A stretch of DNA of 64,000 bases from Varanus komodoensis (GCF_004798865.1 NW_025335409.1:15313591-15377590), one strand, 5' to 3'; numbered from the stretch's first letter, positions 46,691-59,630 are shown. Numbers and translations are program-made. Notes: a model not told the origin generated them from the letters alone.

Positions 46691-47908
46691 TTATTTTGCT
46701 AGCAACATTTAATGACATTTATGGGCAGAATGTTCTTATAGAAAAATAACTAAGTATATATCACAATCAGTTTTCTGTCAACCATTTGTCCAACAAATGC
46801 TTCCCTAAGTTTTTCGCTAGCCTCCTTAAACAGCATCTTCCAAATCATGTTCTGAAAAGTATATCAGGAGTTCCTTAGTTTGGTAAGGACAGACAAATAT
46901 CCTTGAAAGAAAGCTTGTCTATCACTAATGACAGTCCCTTAATCTGCACAGTTGCATGCATACTCCCCCCACCCCCCCAGGGCTTTTTCTTAATTCACAA
47001 GAAGCAACAATGCAGTCTGGTCAGTATTCTCACATGAACTGAGCATGTGTGATGCAGAACAAAATGCACAAAAAGTTTCATGGAAGGTAAGAAGGGAGAC
47101 AAAAGTGGCAGACAAACAGATGTGGAAATGGTTCCCTAGAAAGTTTTCAAACCATTGTACTACATGACAGGAGAAAGAGTTAATTGATTAAAGAATTCCA
47201 GCAGCTAGTATTTGCAGTCCTGATGTTTATGAAATACTAGCTCTTTGTGGGTATGCAGGCACATCTGCTCCAGTCTAGGCAAGGTGAGTGCTAAGAATCA
47301 TCAGTGTCTAGAACCTGCTTATGGTTCACTGAAATCAGTGTTGGCTGTGTATCAGTAGCAATTGCTGGACTGCACCTTGGGAGACTAAGATATTTTACCA
47401 TGCTGAAAAAACAGTTCGGAGTCTTGAAGATACTAATTGAATATTGATTATTTTCTTGCAACTATTGGACTCTTTGTGTTCTAGTCACTGTGTGATAAAT
47501 GATTAACTAGGACAGACTTTATCACCTATAAAGAGCATCCAGTATAGAAAGACAGGAAGGTATGATTACACATAACAAAGGAGAAGCAGCTGCTTTCTTT
47601 TTTCTGCATGAAGTCTATTGTATTTGCGCTTCATCTGGCACTTTCTGGGCTACATGATTAAGTCTTCTATAATGTCATCATGCTTATATCCACATAGTAT
47701 AGTGTATACAGACATGGGATTTCAATAAATTGGGTCAGCTTTCTAATCCTTGTGGTTGCAGGAAGACTTTGCAACTCAGGAAACACTATTCACAGACATC
47801 TTTGCCCCATGGAGTTACCTACCCTTCCTTTGCAGCCTCCAGGAAAGAAACCTATATGCATTCCCTCAAGATTTAGAAATATTCATACCCTGATCCTGAA
47901 ACACTTAC

Positions 47909-48003
47909 GTCTCATCTGTGAAGGCAATTCCAAAGTACTCCTTCTCTTTCAGGTTGAAATGCGATGCCACCAGGTCTAGCAGCTCCTTGGCCAAAAGCTT
48001 TGG
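47909..48003 (-). CDS. FRMD4A: FRMD4A coding exon, FERM F1 lobe (starts PKLLAKELLDLV)
   Basis: This is an internal coding exon of FRMD4A, a FERM-domain scaffold at cell junctions known to link the Arf6 activator cytohesin-1 to the PAR3 polarity complex. The 95-nt exon reads in phase 0 as 31 residues plus two bases, beginning PKLLAKELLDLV and ending EYFGIAFTDE. The L-D-x-V ... Y-F-G-x-x-F pattern is the classic ubiquitin-like F1 lobe of FERM proteins. The acceptor on the minus strand is ttttatcttctag and the donor is gtaagtgt, both strong. The phase-2 end joins exactly with the exon at 40541-40633. The paralogue FRMD4B, as I recall it, has FGITFIDDT where this reads FGIAFTDET, so FRMD4A is preferred. 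The exon carrying the start codon is not in the window. Confidence 0.95.
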
Positions 48004-48562
48004 CTAGAAGATAAAAACAAGACAAAAAACCCTATGCTTAGCTAAGGCAACAGAATATTTACAGAGTGGAAAGGAGACAGGGAACTCAAGGAGAATTCTG
48101 CCCTTTGAAACAATACAGTGGTGACTTCACAAGACATGTGCACAACGATAGCATCATCTATGCAATCAGGGCTGCTGATGGAGGCTGGCTGGGCCAGGCT
48201 CCACACAAATTCATATACTGCAGCATTGTGCTCTGCACCTGGCAATGTCTGGCAGCTACATCTCTGCTACAATGGGCATTATTCTGTAAATAAGCATTTA
48301 TGTTGCACAGGCACAAAGACTGGCACCAGCCTCGAAGCTTGCAGGCATGTACAACCCTCATCACGGTGTGCTGTGTGAGCATCTTGACTACAGGCTTCCC
48401 TCCAGAACACTCGCAAAATTATTCCCAACTAAGCTTGGAAGAATCGCAATCACAATCACCACTAGATAGCATTGTGCCTCGCCCAGCCCTATCTTCTTTC
48501 ACAACTCAGAATTCGTAAAGACTATTTCCTCCCATAGCTTTCATCCACCTGGAACAGTTCTA

Positions 48563-48697
48563 CCCAGTCCAGTGCCCTCCAGATGTATTGGACTACAACC
48601 CCATAATCTCCAGCCTATATGGCAAATTATGCTTGCTAAGAATAATGGGAGTTGTAGTCCAACACATCTGGATGCCACCAGGCTGAGAAAGGGTGCT
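48563..48697. repeat. Palindromic MITE-like repeat (copy 9)
   Basis: The best preserved copy: tgccctccagatgtattgg and actacaaccccataat pair with aatgggagttgtagtcc and aacacatctggatgccacca. Confidence 0.65.
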
Positions 48698-49914
48698 CTA
48701 AGAATAAGACAAAACTGGGTAGGTGGATTCAGGAAAATGCACAGTACTCGTTATGGACCCAGGTGAAAATGTCACACGGAAATTAATTTTGCACAAATGT
48801 GTTACAATACTAATTTGCAGAGCAACCTGTTTGGTTTGCCCAATACAGAAGAGAGATAAATGGAGGCTCTGGGGGTGTTTCAGAAATTTGTGGCTTACTT
48901 GAAAAGGTCCGAGCATTCCAGGGAATGCAAGTGTGAGGAATAAATAATCTTTGATTCAGGCAATCCAGATTACAGTCTTTACTTGACAGGGGTGAATTGC
49001 TCCAAGTACTGCAACGTTCATGCCAACTATTCCTGGTGAAATCTAGACAGTAATGGGAACTGCCAAATCAGACCGTATGCCTTTCATGCAGCTGCATCCA
49101 GGGAAGCAATAACTATTAAAACTTGCCTTAACACATTGCCCTCTAAGGGAACCAGAACTATTTACTTCGTATTAAGTTGATCCAGTAATACCATGAATAC
49201 TTCCTCTCTGATTTCATTTATTCACACTAAGTAAATACATTTAGTTTTTCAGACATAAGATCAAGTGATAGGTGGTATGGCTTCCTCCTCCAATGCTGAA
49301 CCTTATACTTGAGGATGGGTCTATGTCTTCAGTTCATCAAGGTAATCATTTTCTCTTCCCAACTCTGCTTAAATCTGCATCTTTGACAAAGCATTCTCCT
49401 AGACTACTGTGCCCCCTCATGTATGGATGTTTTGGGAATGCAATCTTTGCAAATGGCAAAGATTGAATTCCTGATTTGCACCTTCAGCACTACTAATTCT
49501 CCACTGCCTTTCACACTTCCTGAATGTTCTGAAGTTGTTCTTGGATCAACCCCCCTTTAAAATGATGTTTACAGATACCTGTATGGAAAGAAAATATATC
49601 TAGAGGTGCATATTTTGTGAAAACACAGTTAAGAATATTTAAATGCAAAGCTTTATGTGCATTTTAAAAATTCACAGATCAGTGTGGAATGGACTCATTG
49701 GTGGATACATGCAAACATAACATGCACAGATTCACTCATCTGTACCTTCACCCTGCTAGTGTTTTTATGATTACACTTCACCCCACCCTACTGCCCAGTC
49801 TCAGGATATCTCTTCCTACCAAATTTCCCAATACAGGCTGCAAGCTGTCTGGGGAGGGACTGTGTTATTTCTATATTATGCAGCTTGCTAACAGCACTGG
49901 CAGATTATAAAGCA

Positions 49915-50040
49915 GAGGTGGGCAACGTGTGGTTCTCCAGATGCTTTGGTCTTCAGGGCCCTTGAGGCCTAGCCAGCATAGCCAATGGTGAGGACTGACA
50001 GGAGTTGTGGAGGACTGCAAGTTGCACCTGTTGTAGAAGT
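49915..50040. repeat. Palindromic MITE-like repeat (copy 10)
   Basis: It starts gaggtgggcaacgtgtgg, ggttctccagatgc, has the centre ccagcatagccaatgg, and closes aggagttgtggaggactg. Degenerate arms. Confidence 0.5.
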
Positions 50041-50683
50041 GCAACCAGTAATAGTAATAATAGTAGTACTAATAGCAGGTCTTCCATTCCCACATTTTTT
50101 GGAAGGACTCCAAAGAATGTGCCTCTACTCCTTGTTGGTATCCTAGGTAATCTAAGCACAGTTAATAGGTTAATGTTCTTTTGTTGCACAGCATGCTCCA
50201 TGTTCTGGTACACAGTCTGTTAACTCATGGGCCCTGAGAATAATAAATAGATTTTGTATCATTATTGAGAACACCCACTCATTAGACTAGGTAATCTGCA
50301 GTGAGTTTTAGATAACAAGGCAGAGTAAGCTTTGCAAAGATCTACCCTCTACCCATTAGAAAGTGAGCTTTGGCTGTTGGCGGTATGGAATAAGTAAGTA
50401 AAATTAGCAAGACGTTACTAACTTGGGCAGATGTGAGCAGGTTAGTGAAAATAATTCTCATGTAGTTCTTGTGTGGGAGTCTGCTTCAGTCTTGGAAGAA
50501 CCTCTGACTTGTAACTCAGTGTCATATGCTGCAGTCCTACATATGCTTACCAGGGAAAACATCCCACTGGCTTGAGTTGAATTTCTTTCCAAGTAAACAT
50601 GCAAAAGATCAAGCTGGTATCCAGCCGTGGCAGCTTCCCCCACCCCATCCTCAGCATGCATACTTGCTTTACAGGGCTTAAGG

Positions 50684-51070
50684 AAGGGGCCCTCAAACTT
50701 TTTCAATAGGGGGCCAGGTGAAAGGTGGTGATGACCCACGGAGGCCGGTTAGGTAGGGGGCCTGGGCATGCGCGCTGGTGAGACGGTGGCGGGTGCGTGC
50801 AGCGGCGGCTCACTTGATCTCCCAGTGTCCAAAACCATCTCCGAGCGAGCAAACCATTGCCTCTCCACCCACGCTGTGAGGTGGGCAGTGAGTGCGCGCA
50901 CATGGGGGAAGCAGGCAGTGGCGGTGGCTCGCTCGCTCCGAGATTTCCCGCTGAGTCCAAAACCATCTCTGAGTGAGCAAGCCAAACGTGCATGTGGACG
51001 GCGACTTGGGCCAGATAAATGGGCATGGTGGGCTGGGTCCGTCCCACGGGCCACAGTTTGAGGGCTCATG
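50684..51070. mobile_element. hAT-type MITE, second copy, opposite orientation
   Basis: The 387-bp element is bounded by a perfect 8-bp target duplication, gcttaagg, at 50676-50683 and 51071-51078. Its ends are aaggggccctcaaac and gtttgagggctcatg. Internally the reverse complement shares the segment tggtttgctcgctcggaga with the copy at 2900-3314, and the sub-terminal ccatgcccatttatctgg is shared too, so the two are the same family in opposite orientations. No transposase is present. Confidence 0.92.
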
Positions 51071-51564
51071 GCTTAAGGCATCCCACACACATCAGGTCAG
51101 TCCTCCTTATGAAAACAGCCTTGTAAAGAAGTTCAGAAGTATCATACTCATATCACAGCTTGGGAGGTTGATGCCAAGAGTGACTGAGTTGAGACAACAC
51201 AATAGCACATGCTCAAATGTGGGCTATCGTGTTGAATGAACCCAGCTCAAATTATAAACCATGGTAAGCAACCCACAGTTCACAACCCACAACAAAGCAA
51301 GGGTTCTCTTTATGGGCTTCTGGTTAACAAACTATGACGCATTGGAGAGAATCCCTCCCTGCTTCCAAAGCCAGAAACAGACACTGATGTTCTGCTTTAT
51401 TACAAGTGCTTTATTACATTAATGAAGAACAGCAAGGCCAGCTTTAAACCGTAATGCAAAACCAGGAACAAACATAATTAAACTTGTAAGAAATGTGATT
51501 TTTAGATAATGCCGTCTCATAGAAAGATGCTGATTTCAGCCCAAAGGGCCCTCTCCTCCCTTCC

Positions 51565-51630
51565 AAATTCCTATTTTATTTATTTAAAATATTTGTACCC
51601 CGCCCTTTACAATGTCTCAGGGTGACGATG
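51565..51630 (-). repeat. LINE tail remnant with cccgccc motif
   Basis: The segment ttatttaaaatatttgtacc then ccgccctttacaatg, followed by tctcagggtgacgatgg, is a clear tail motif of this family. Confidence 0.55.
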
Positions 51631-54600
51631 GCCAAAACTCATCTGTAAGACGGATCCAATTGCTTCACAATTAACTGCTTAGAGCATCTGACAGTTCTTA
51701 GTTGATCCTCTCTTTCCCATTGACTGCATACCCTGAGACTAGTTACATCCATTTTCTCCATGTGCTTCTTGCAGGCATGAGGCTAATGGAGCCTCTTCCA
51801 CCTCTCTCCTTATTTCTGGTTCAACTACATTTGGCATTTCAGCTGGGAATTTCTCCTCACCTGAATCAGAATCTGTTCTTGTACTCCTTGAAGGGCTCAG
51901 CACAACAACAATGGGCCCTATACATTGCTGGTTCAGACAACATGATAAACTGTGTTTCAACAAGTCATCATTCAGGAGCAATCCACACTCAAACCTTGCT
52001 GGTTATCATGCTGTCTGAATCTACTCAAAGCCTTGTCTAAGAACACCTGGTGAATGCATGGCAGATAGAGAAGATTTGAACTGGAGGGACTTCTTAATTC
52101 ACAGCTCAGCTTCTTATTCAACACACTACAATAGCTGTAGATACTGCACTGGATTAGGGACCTAAGCAGTAGCAACAGCAGTTGATGAGAGAATCTTGTT
52201 ATCCCATGGGATATCTTATAAGCCAAGCATATGCAAAGCATTGCTCATTGTTTCTGGGGACAGGAAAATTCTGATTGCTAAAGATGCATGAGGTCATCCA
52301 TTTGGGGGCTTTTGTACAGATACCACTGAGACAGGGTTCCCCTATCCCCTCCCATCCCCCCCGCAGTTCTAATAAAACACAGTTGGTTACAACTACTCTT
52401 CCTTCCTGGTTTACAGTTTAGCAGGAGCTGGGTTGTGCAGTGAACAAGGATCTATGTTCCTTGAACCTGGCAAATGCCACACCTCTTTTCAAATGTGCTA
52501 CATCAGATAAGAAAGCAAGGCCCTTTCTTTGAGAGATAAAGAAAAGTGGGGAGAACAGTAGCTGTGCCAAAGCCAGCAGTGGCTGCAAGCCAGGTTAGTT
52601 ACTGGCTCGGCATCCCTGGGGGAGGATTTAAGATTGTGAAGTTAAGTCCTGCTAGTCCTCTCCAAGATTACTTTCCATTCTAAGCTTTGTTTGCAGCTGT
52701 GCAAAGTTATTGTCCCTTTCAGAGTTCCTACTTCAAAACCTTAGCTACTACCTTGAGTGGAATTGATCAGTTGTAAAGAGTTCGTAAAGCTTTTTTTTTT
52801 TAAATAGACCACTATTTCTCTGCAGCAACAGGAACCCCTTATTCCTTACCACTGCCATGGCACTATCACTCGGCTGGCATTACTGGCTTTATAATCAAGC
52901 TATTTTAACGGAAAACTACTTTCCTGTAAAGGAAAAGCCCTGTCTGGAATAGTCTGTTTCTAAATGGTTGTTCCTTTCAACCTGCAAAATGCAAAGACCA
53001 CGAAAAAAATTGTTTCATTTTTAATAGGTTGCATTTAGATTTTAGTTTATTTTTTGCATTGTGTTGCAAATGGCTCTGCGTACCTTGATTGGCAGAAAAG
53101 CAGACAGGTTTTTAAAAATAATTAACCAACTAAATATGTGCAGTTGGTTAGACCAGCATGTAAATGGTTTCTGGTCCAATAAGTTTCATTCCAAAGAGAA
53201 AATGTTTATCTAATCTGATTATATGGAGATATGCACAGAGGCTTTCGTATTCAAAATGTAGTTTATTTTTTCAAAATGCCAAACAGGAGGGAGAGGGGAA
53301 GTGAGTTGCCATATACTATCAACACTGATGGTAGTCATACCAAAATGCTACACTATTGCCTTCACCACACATGCCACCAGACACAGTGTCTTAAGGTGTC
53401 CGGGAGGCCCTCATGAGAACCTCATGGCCTTCCCACCACTAAAAGCACACAATATTTGTGATGATCTCTGCACAACATGAAATATTTCCTTTTACAACAA
53501 ACCTTTCACATACCTAGAGAGCTATGGCACACAAAATTGCTTTTCATGAGTCATTATCAGTCACAAGCATAGTGTGGTCCAGGCAGCGGAGGGGAGAAGC
53601 AGTCAGTTATGCACCAAGTCACGCAGTAAAGTTTTTGTGGGACATAATTACATTTTCCACTTATCATTCTTATTATGATTGGTATATCTACAAATCTATA
53701 ACTTCTCATACATTCTTACTGGCGCCTAACAAGAAAACCAAAATAACTTTTCTAAAGCATTTCCACCTAATCAAATTCAAATCAAACAGTTTAAAGACTA
53801 ATTAAACAAATTGCACAAAGTTAGTATATATACACCAGGTAATTTTATATTGACTCAGAGTGATAACCTCTGCTCTGCTACTAATTTGCTATGAATTTTA
53901 AATGTAGCAGCCAAAAACTGAGCTGCTTTTTTTTTTCTCCTGCCCAGCCAACTGGGGGCAATTCTTAATCCGATCAGCAACTTGCCAGGATGCTTGTGCA
54001 GAAGTATTTGCCTGCATTTATTTATTGTTCCTAGCATGCTACAAGCTGTATAATTGCACATGTATATCCATTTAAAACAAATCCCTACCTATATTTTACC
54101 ATCTAATAAGCAAAACACAAAGGGGATAAGGAATGGAAATGAAAAATTTTAAAAAAATACAAGTACCATTTCATGTACAGCAAAACTTATGCTGATGGCT
54201 TGATATTATGATTGCTGTCAGGAGGGAGAGGCTGAGGAGAAGAAGTAGGTTAATGAATGCCATCTGAGTATTTACATGACCAAACACCAGAGGTGTTCAG
54301 TTATAATTGTGTTATTTAATTGCAAACCAGACTATATACAATAGGAGCTCAGGTGTACCTGGACTGCCCAGAGGAGCAGCCACATCCTTGTGGGAGGAAA
54401 ATCTAGAATAGTAAGGCTGAATTCCTGTCCCTAGAGAGACCTGCACACTGAAAGCTGCGGCTGAGATAAGCTGATCTGTGTTCACTCAGAAGGCAAAAGT
54501 GATGAGCAATGACCTCCTTCCATGCAAGTGGAAGAAAAGAAAAGGCTCATTAGAAACACAGGCAGCATCTTGAGTGCCTTTCCAGTTTGTAATTAAATTT

Positions 54601-55822
54601 CTTGAATTGTGTTTTTAGGCGCTTGTTTGCTTTCCATTAAACAAAACACTTTGCATCATTGCTATTGCCAGAAATTAACAGCAAAAGGAAGCTGGGATTA
54701 GAGAGATAAACGGAGGGTGGGGAAAACAACTAACATACTGCCCTTGCTTCCTTGACCCATTTGAAACATGCTATTTGGATGGCTGACTCATGATACACAT
54801 AGGGGGAGTGGTGACCTATCCCTAGACTTTGGTGAGTGTACTGCCCTGTCTGCCAAGAAGGTCATCCTAAGTGTTCCTATCTCAGTTCAGTGACTGAGGC
54901 TACTAACAGTAAGTTAAGTGCTATATCTCCAGTAATTATCACTGTCAGTCAAAGGGGATTTTAGAGATATAGGAGTGAAACAAGAGATTCATGGTCAACC
55001 CAATGCCAGAAATTGAAACTCTGTGTCAGTCTAGTCCTGAATGGGGCCTTCAATATGAGGCCTGTGGACAGTTCTCTCGGGATGCACCAGGCTCTTGGTC
55101 CTTTCGGATTTTTTATTTTAACTCTCCTTTTATTTAATTGTCTTTTAACTGGGAAGATGGTGTGCTAAAATAATGAAATTCTACTGCCCAGAACCATCTT
55201 TGATTTTAAAAGAGTGGTTTATTGATCTGGAGCTCAGATCTACCTCTGCCTTGAAGTTCGGTTCTTGAGTAAGTTCTTTTTTTTAGCCTCACCAGCGGGC
55301 CTTCTGCAAAATGAGTGTTTATGATTTACCTTCTTTTTCACCAGGGTCATTCCATGTGACAAGGAATGCTTTCTGATTCCTTGAGAGAGCAACGCCTATC
55401 TTCTGTGTGTGATCATCCCAGGCTTAGAAAATCCCTTCTGAGGTCAGAGGCAGAGATAGGGAATCACCCCCTGCCACTACCACCTCACAGCTGGTATGGA
55501 AAGAACCAAGCTAGCTGCCTCTCTGAGGTCAGAAAGGCAGCCTTGGAGGAGGAAAGAGCATGTTCTGATAGGTAGTGAGGAAACAAAAGCAGAGAGATCA
55601 GGATATGAGCTATCCTGAGCTTCTTCATGCTCCTTCAAGCCACACTTGTTCGATAAGCCAAAAGGTCCATCTAGCAAAGATGAGAGACAAGAAGGGAAAG
55701 GTTTGACCACCCCTCCTGCCCTGCTGGCTACAGCTCAGGAGGGCACCAGGATCTTGGACTGTGTCCTTAGTGAATGTATGTATTGCTGAAATGTGATTCA
55801 CTGAAAGGCCAACTGGTATCAG

Positions 55823-55930
55823 CAATATTTATTTATTTAAAGTTTTTCTATGCTGTCCCATTACTAAAAGTCATAATACTCTATGGTCCTCCAGTATAGA
55901 GAAAAACGTTTAAAATAACTGGTAAGTTTT
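55823..55930 (-). repeat. LINE tail remnant
   Basis: The segment atatttatttatttaaag then tttttctatgctgtccc is a degenerate LINE tail motif, followed by A-rich sequence. Confidence 0.4.
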
Positions 55931-58900
55931 CAGAGGAAAAAATAAGGTATTCAGTAATGTAGGTAGTCAACCAGCACAAACATCATAGAAAAATGAATTA
56001 ATGCTCTTTGCAGCTCTGTTCACCAGGGAACAACAAAAATATCGAGAGAGGTGTACATCATGCCAACCTGCTCAAGCAAAAAGTCACAGGGGGTTGGCAG
56101 TTCTGAGCAGAACCCATGGCAAGCCCAACAGATGATCAGGCTCACTGTGGGTTACTCACATCCTTCCTCTCCTTCCTCCTCACTGAAGGTGGTATCCCAG
56201 GGAATACCATAGGAGGACTGAACCATCTCCTCCCCTTCCTGTTGTAATCACAAGCTGATTTCAGCTCACCATGGCTTTTTTGCAATTTGATTTTTTTCCC
56301 TTTGGAGATCATGAATGCTGACTTCACAGCTGATGTTCATGATCCTTGTTTTGACAGCTGCTAAGAGACCTTTCAAAGTGACAGAGAAGCAAGTTGGTGG
56401 AGTTGTCCATGACTGACATGAACTTGCTTTGCATAAAAAACAGTTGCATATATTTTCACATTATTTGTTCATTCATTCATAAATTAGGCACAGCTGCACA
56501 ACTGTGGGAATTTGAAACCTCAATTGGGGCAATATCCAAGAGGGTTCCTGCTGCCAACCCTGGACATGACCCCATGGAGGCTCTGACAGGTCCCCCTGCC
56601 ACTTACTCTCTCTTGACAGCTTTGAACTGCCAAGAGATACCAAAGGTGAGAGTAATCACTGGTTGTGGAATCAGGGTGGTGTGGTTTATACCCCCTTAAC
56701 AGCATGATCCCCACTGATCTCCCCCCCTCCCAGCTAGTCTTCATCCTGGGGCATATTTTTCACTGTGTCTGAACCCTCTAGCTGTTTAGGAAAGCACAAA
56801 TGTGCACCATGACTTTTTCTAGGGGAAAGGAGTTTTGCCCCTTAGCTTGCAAATCTCAGGGTCCCTTTAACAAAGGGCACTGACATCACAATTTTTGTGG
56901 GAAGAGACTAGGACACATACCATCATATGTGTAAGTAAAAAACCACTCATTACCCTTTCAAATTCTACCTTTAAGGGTTCTAAGATAGTTGCCAAAACTC
57001 CCCCCCCCCAAAAAAAAGGGGGGTGAGCATGCATACTTGCAGTTTTCTGAGCACCTAAAAGCTCAGGACAAAGAACAAAAAATGGTCGGGGCTGGGGACT
57101 AACCAGTGACAGGGACAAGATGAAGATCTTTGCATGAAGGTGCTGTACATGCCCCAGACTGCTAGTTTTTAAAAAGTAATAATATAAAATCAACTTGGGA
57201 CCTGGCAGGGAGAGCAGCAAGACATTGCCAGTCACCCCAAATGCTGCACAGGCACTTGCTGGATGGCTGACCTTGGCAAGTGGCCAGGACAAGCTTGGGA
57301 AGAGCAGCAATGGTTTTGTTGCTATTGCCAACTGAGTCACCAGGTGCTGGACTTTACCCATGGTGAGCAGAGTTGTCTAGGTTCAGAGAACCCATCATGG
57401 GTAAAACACTAGAACAGATCATGCTTTCACAGGGTGGCTTGTTTGGGGGGGAAATGCCACTGTGGTTAGCCTGGGCTGGGTTCAGATGACATGACAACCA
57501 TTGGCTAAACATAGCGGGTTGCTATGTTGAACAAAACCGTTTTTTGTGTAAAAACCTATTCAGGTTGGAGACTTGAGCTGCAGTGTTTAGCATAGAGAAA
57601 AATTTCTGTTAGGAGACAGATTTGCACTCCCATCTAACAGGAAGGACAGGAACCTTTCTAGCCACAAAAATGTTTTACTGTAAAATGGAGAGCCATGTGG
57701 TCTCTTTCTCCTGGATCCTCCTGCTCCCCTTTCCCTGTTTTCAGGCTTCACTGCTCTTTCTTCCTCATTCTCTAGAGCTCACTGATAGGTAAGCCCAGAA
57801 TAAGATGTCATTTGCATGGGTGGAAGAAAACAGGAGGAAAGGACAGCTGAATTGGAATAGCTCATTGGAGTTGGCACTTTTTAAACATAGCTTTATTTTC
57901 TATTCATAAGCCTTAAGCACCAGCAAATTAAACCTCTTGCTTAGAGCACCCCATTCCACAGGAGATTTTGCAAATCGTAAGCCACCCACCTTCCTGTCTG
58001 GCAGCAGGACCCAAAGAGGAGGAGGAAAATACAAATAATTGTGAAGGATACACACCTACTTGGCAAGCAGCCTGGACTCAGTGCAATGCTGCTAATATAT
58101 GAGCATTCCTATGAGAAGAATTAGCATTTTTCAGAGCAGTGCAGAATTCTTTGCAACAATAAATATATACTAATAACCAGTGCATGAACCCTCTCTCTAA
58201 GAAAATAAGCTGAATTTATGGTACTCTCCTTGTTTAAATGCTCCTTCATGGAAAAAGAAAACTTGCAAACAGAAAGCTAGCTCATTAGAATAATATATTT
58301 TGGCTTTATTTTGGCTCTATTCTTTGGCTTAGACTCTGTCTCCCTGACATACTAATTTTTAATGTGCAGGAAGATTTTCCATGAGTGGTTATTTAATCTA
58401 CACAGAGAGTGGGGGGAGGGCAAGAGGGCAAGAGAGAGTGAGCCAGAGAGCGCTGTGTGACTTGAATATATAATGGTTATATGTAGGAAATATGACCCTT
58501 TGTAGGTTCTGTTGCACAAGTAGATCACCGAACAAGTACATTTGTTCTGCGTCACTCATGGAAGGAATTTGTAATTAAGAACAACATCAGGAATTTGTAC
58601 ATCAGGAATACAACAACATTAGGAATTTGTAACAGTAACAACATCAGATCCATATATGGAACTTCCATGGAGTTCACTGACAATTCTGAGCATTTAAAAA
58701 AAACTATTCACGAAGCGGAGAATTTTCATGTTTTGTATAAACATTCATCCATTTTTGCACAGACTTACTGAAATCTGAACATTTTTACATTAGGTTACAT
58801 TTATTAATCATACTTCTACTTTGCTTTTCCTACAAAGGGCTTACATATGGTTCTCAGGAGGTTTCCTACCTAAGCAAATCTTCAGTTCAACAGCAGAAAG

Positions 58901-58969
58901 AAATCATGGATTGTATCCAATATTAGTTCTGCTTAGAGTAGACTCCTTGAAATGAATGGGAACACTAGA

Positions 58970-59630
58970 GCCTTTCATTCTGCTGTTTTAGTGACTTTTT
59001 CTCATTTTGCTGTATTACAAGTAGGCATTGAAACAGATTTAACTGGCATTGTTAATGCCTGATCTCCACAAGATACCCAACACAGTGAAGGTGAAAAATA
59101 TTTTTAAAGTGGCACAAAAGTTAAATCAACAAAAACTAACAGGCACTTGTCACCTGCATAAGGATTCATTCCCCTGAATCAACACTTGGTAGAAGTACTT
59201 TTGCTAGCAGTTACAGCTGTGCATCTGCTTGGATAATTGTCCGTCAGCTTTACACATCTGGATCCTGCAGTTTTTGCCTGTTCCTCCTGGCACACTGCTC
59301 CAGTTCTGTCTGATTGCATGGGAACCACTGGCAATCAGCAATGTCTTGCCACAGATTCTTAATCAGACTGAAGCTTTCACTGGGTTTTGACTGGGCCATT
59401 TGGGTTCTTGTTTTCAATCTACTCTGGTCCACCTTTGGTTCAACCGCAAGAGCCTGTTTTCATTTACTTAACGTTTGTGCCACAATAAAAATATTTTGTA
59501 CTTTCACAGGGTTGAGTCTCTTGTGTATATCAAGTAGTAACAATGTCAATTAAATCTGCTTGAATTCCAGGTTGTAATACAACAAAATGTGAAAAAAGTC
59601 AAAAGTGATGAATACTTCTACAAGTGACTG
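58970..59630 (-). mobile_element. Tc1/mariner-like element, internally deleted
   Basis: Inverted arms of about 30 nt, at 58991-59020 (ctcattttgctgtattac) and 59571-59600 (its reverse complement, gtaatacaacaaaatgtg), enclose the last part of a Tc1-like transposase on the minus strand. The sequence resembles a family scattered through fish, amphibian and reptile genomes. The outermost left end is too eroded to define a TA target site. It is a deletion derivative with only the C-terminal coding part left. Confidence 0.75.
59178..59440 (-). pseudogene. Tc1-like transposase C-terminal remnant
   Basis: The minus strand reads AQSKPSESFSLIKNLWQDIA and then NQTELEQCARRNRQKLQDPD, with a further piece NYPSRCTAVTASKSTSTKC before a stop, in another frame. 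In intact Tc1-like transposases the first part is PDLNPIENLW, where the Glu is the third catalytic acidic residue. Here that position is Lys (IKNLW), so the catalytic site is lost. The ...L-T-A-V-x-A-x-x-x-S-T-K ending is the usual C-terminus. It lies between the inverted arms of the element at 58970-59630. Confidence 0.7.

Larger units (their letters stand above)
40634..47908 (-). other. FRMD4A: FRMD4A intron between the 47.9- and 40.6-kb exons
   Basis: A 7,275-bp intron in phase 2 (donor gtaagtgt, acceptor ctctcttaccag). It contains a MIR-like SINE and an L2-like LINE 3' end at 41.0-41.7 kb, MIR/SINE remnants at 42.4-42.7, a palindromic repeat at 44.2 and an L2-like fragment at 46.2-46.7. 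The stretches 42.8-44.1, 44.3-46.1 and 46.7-47.9 kb look like unique intronic DNA with no coding signal. Confidence 0.85.

Noticed and set aside
6463-48003. Assignment of the exons to FRMD4B
   Set aside because: At the diagnostic positions (FGIAFTDET, SISYLKDNATIELFF, NAKSCIYK) the residues follow FRMD4A as I recall both paralogues.
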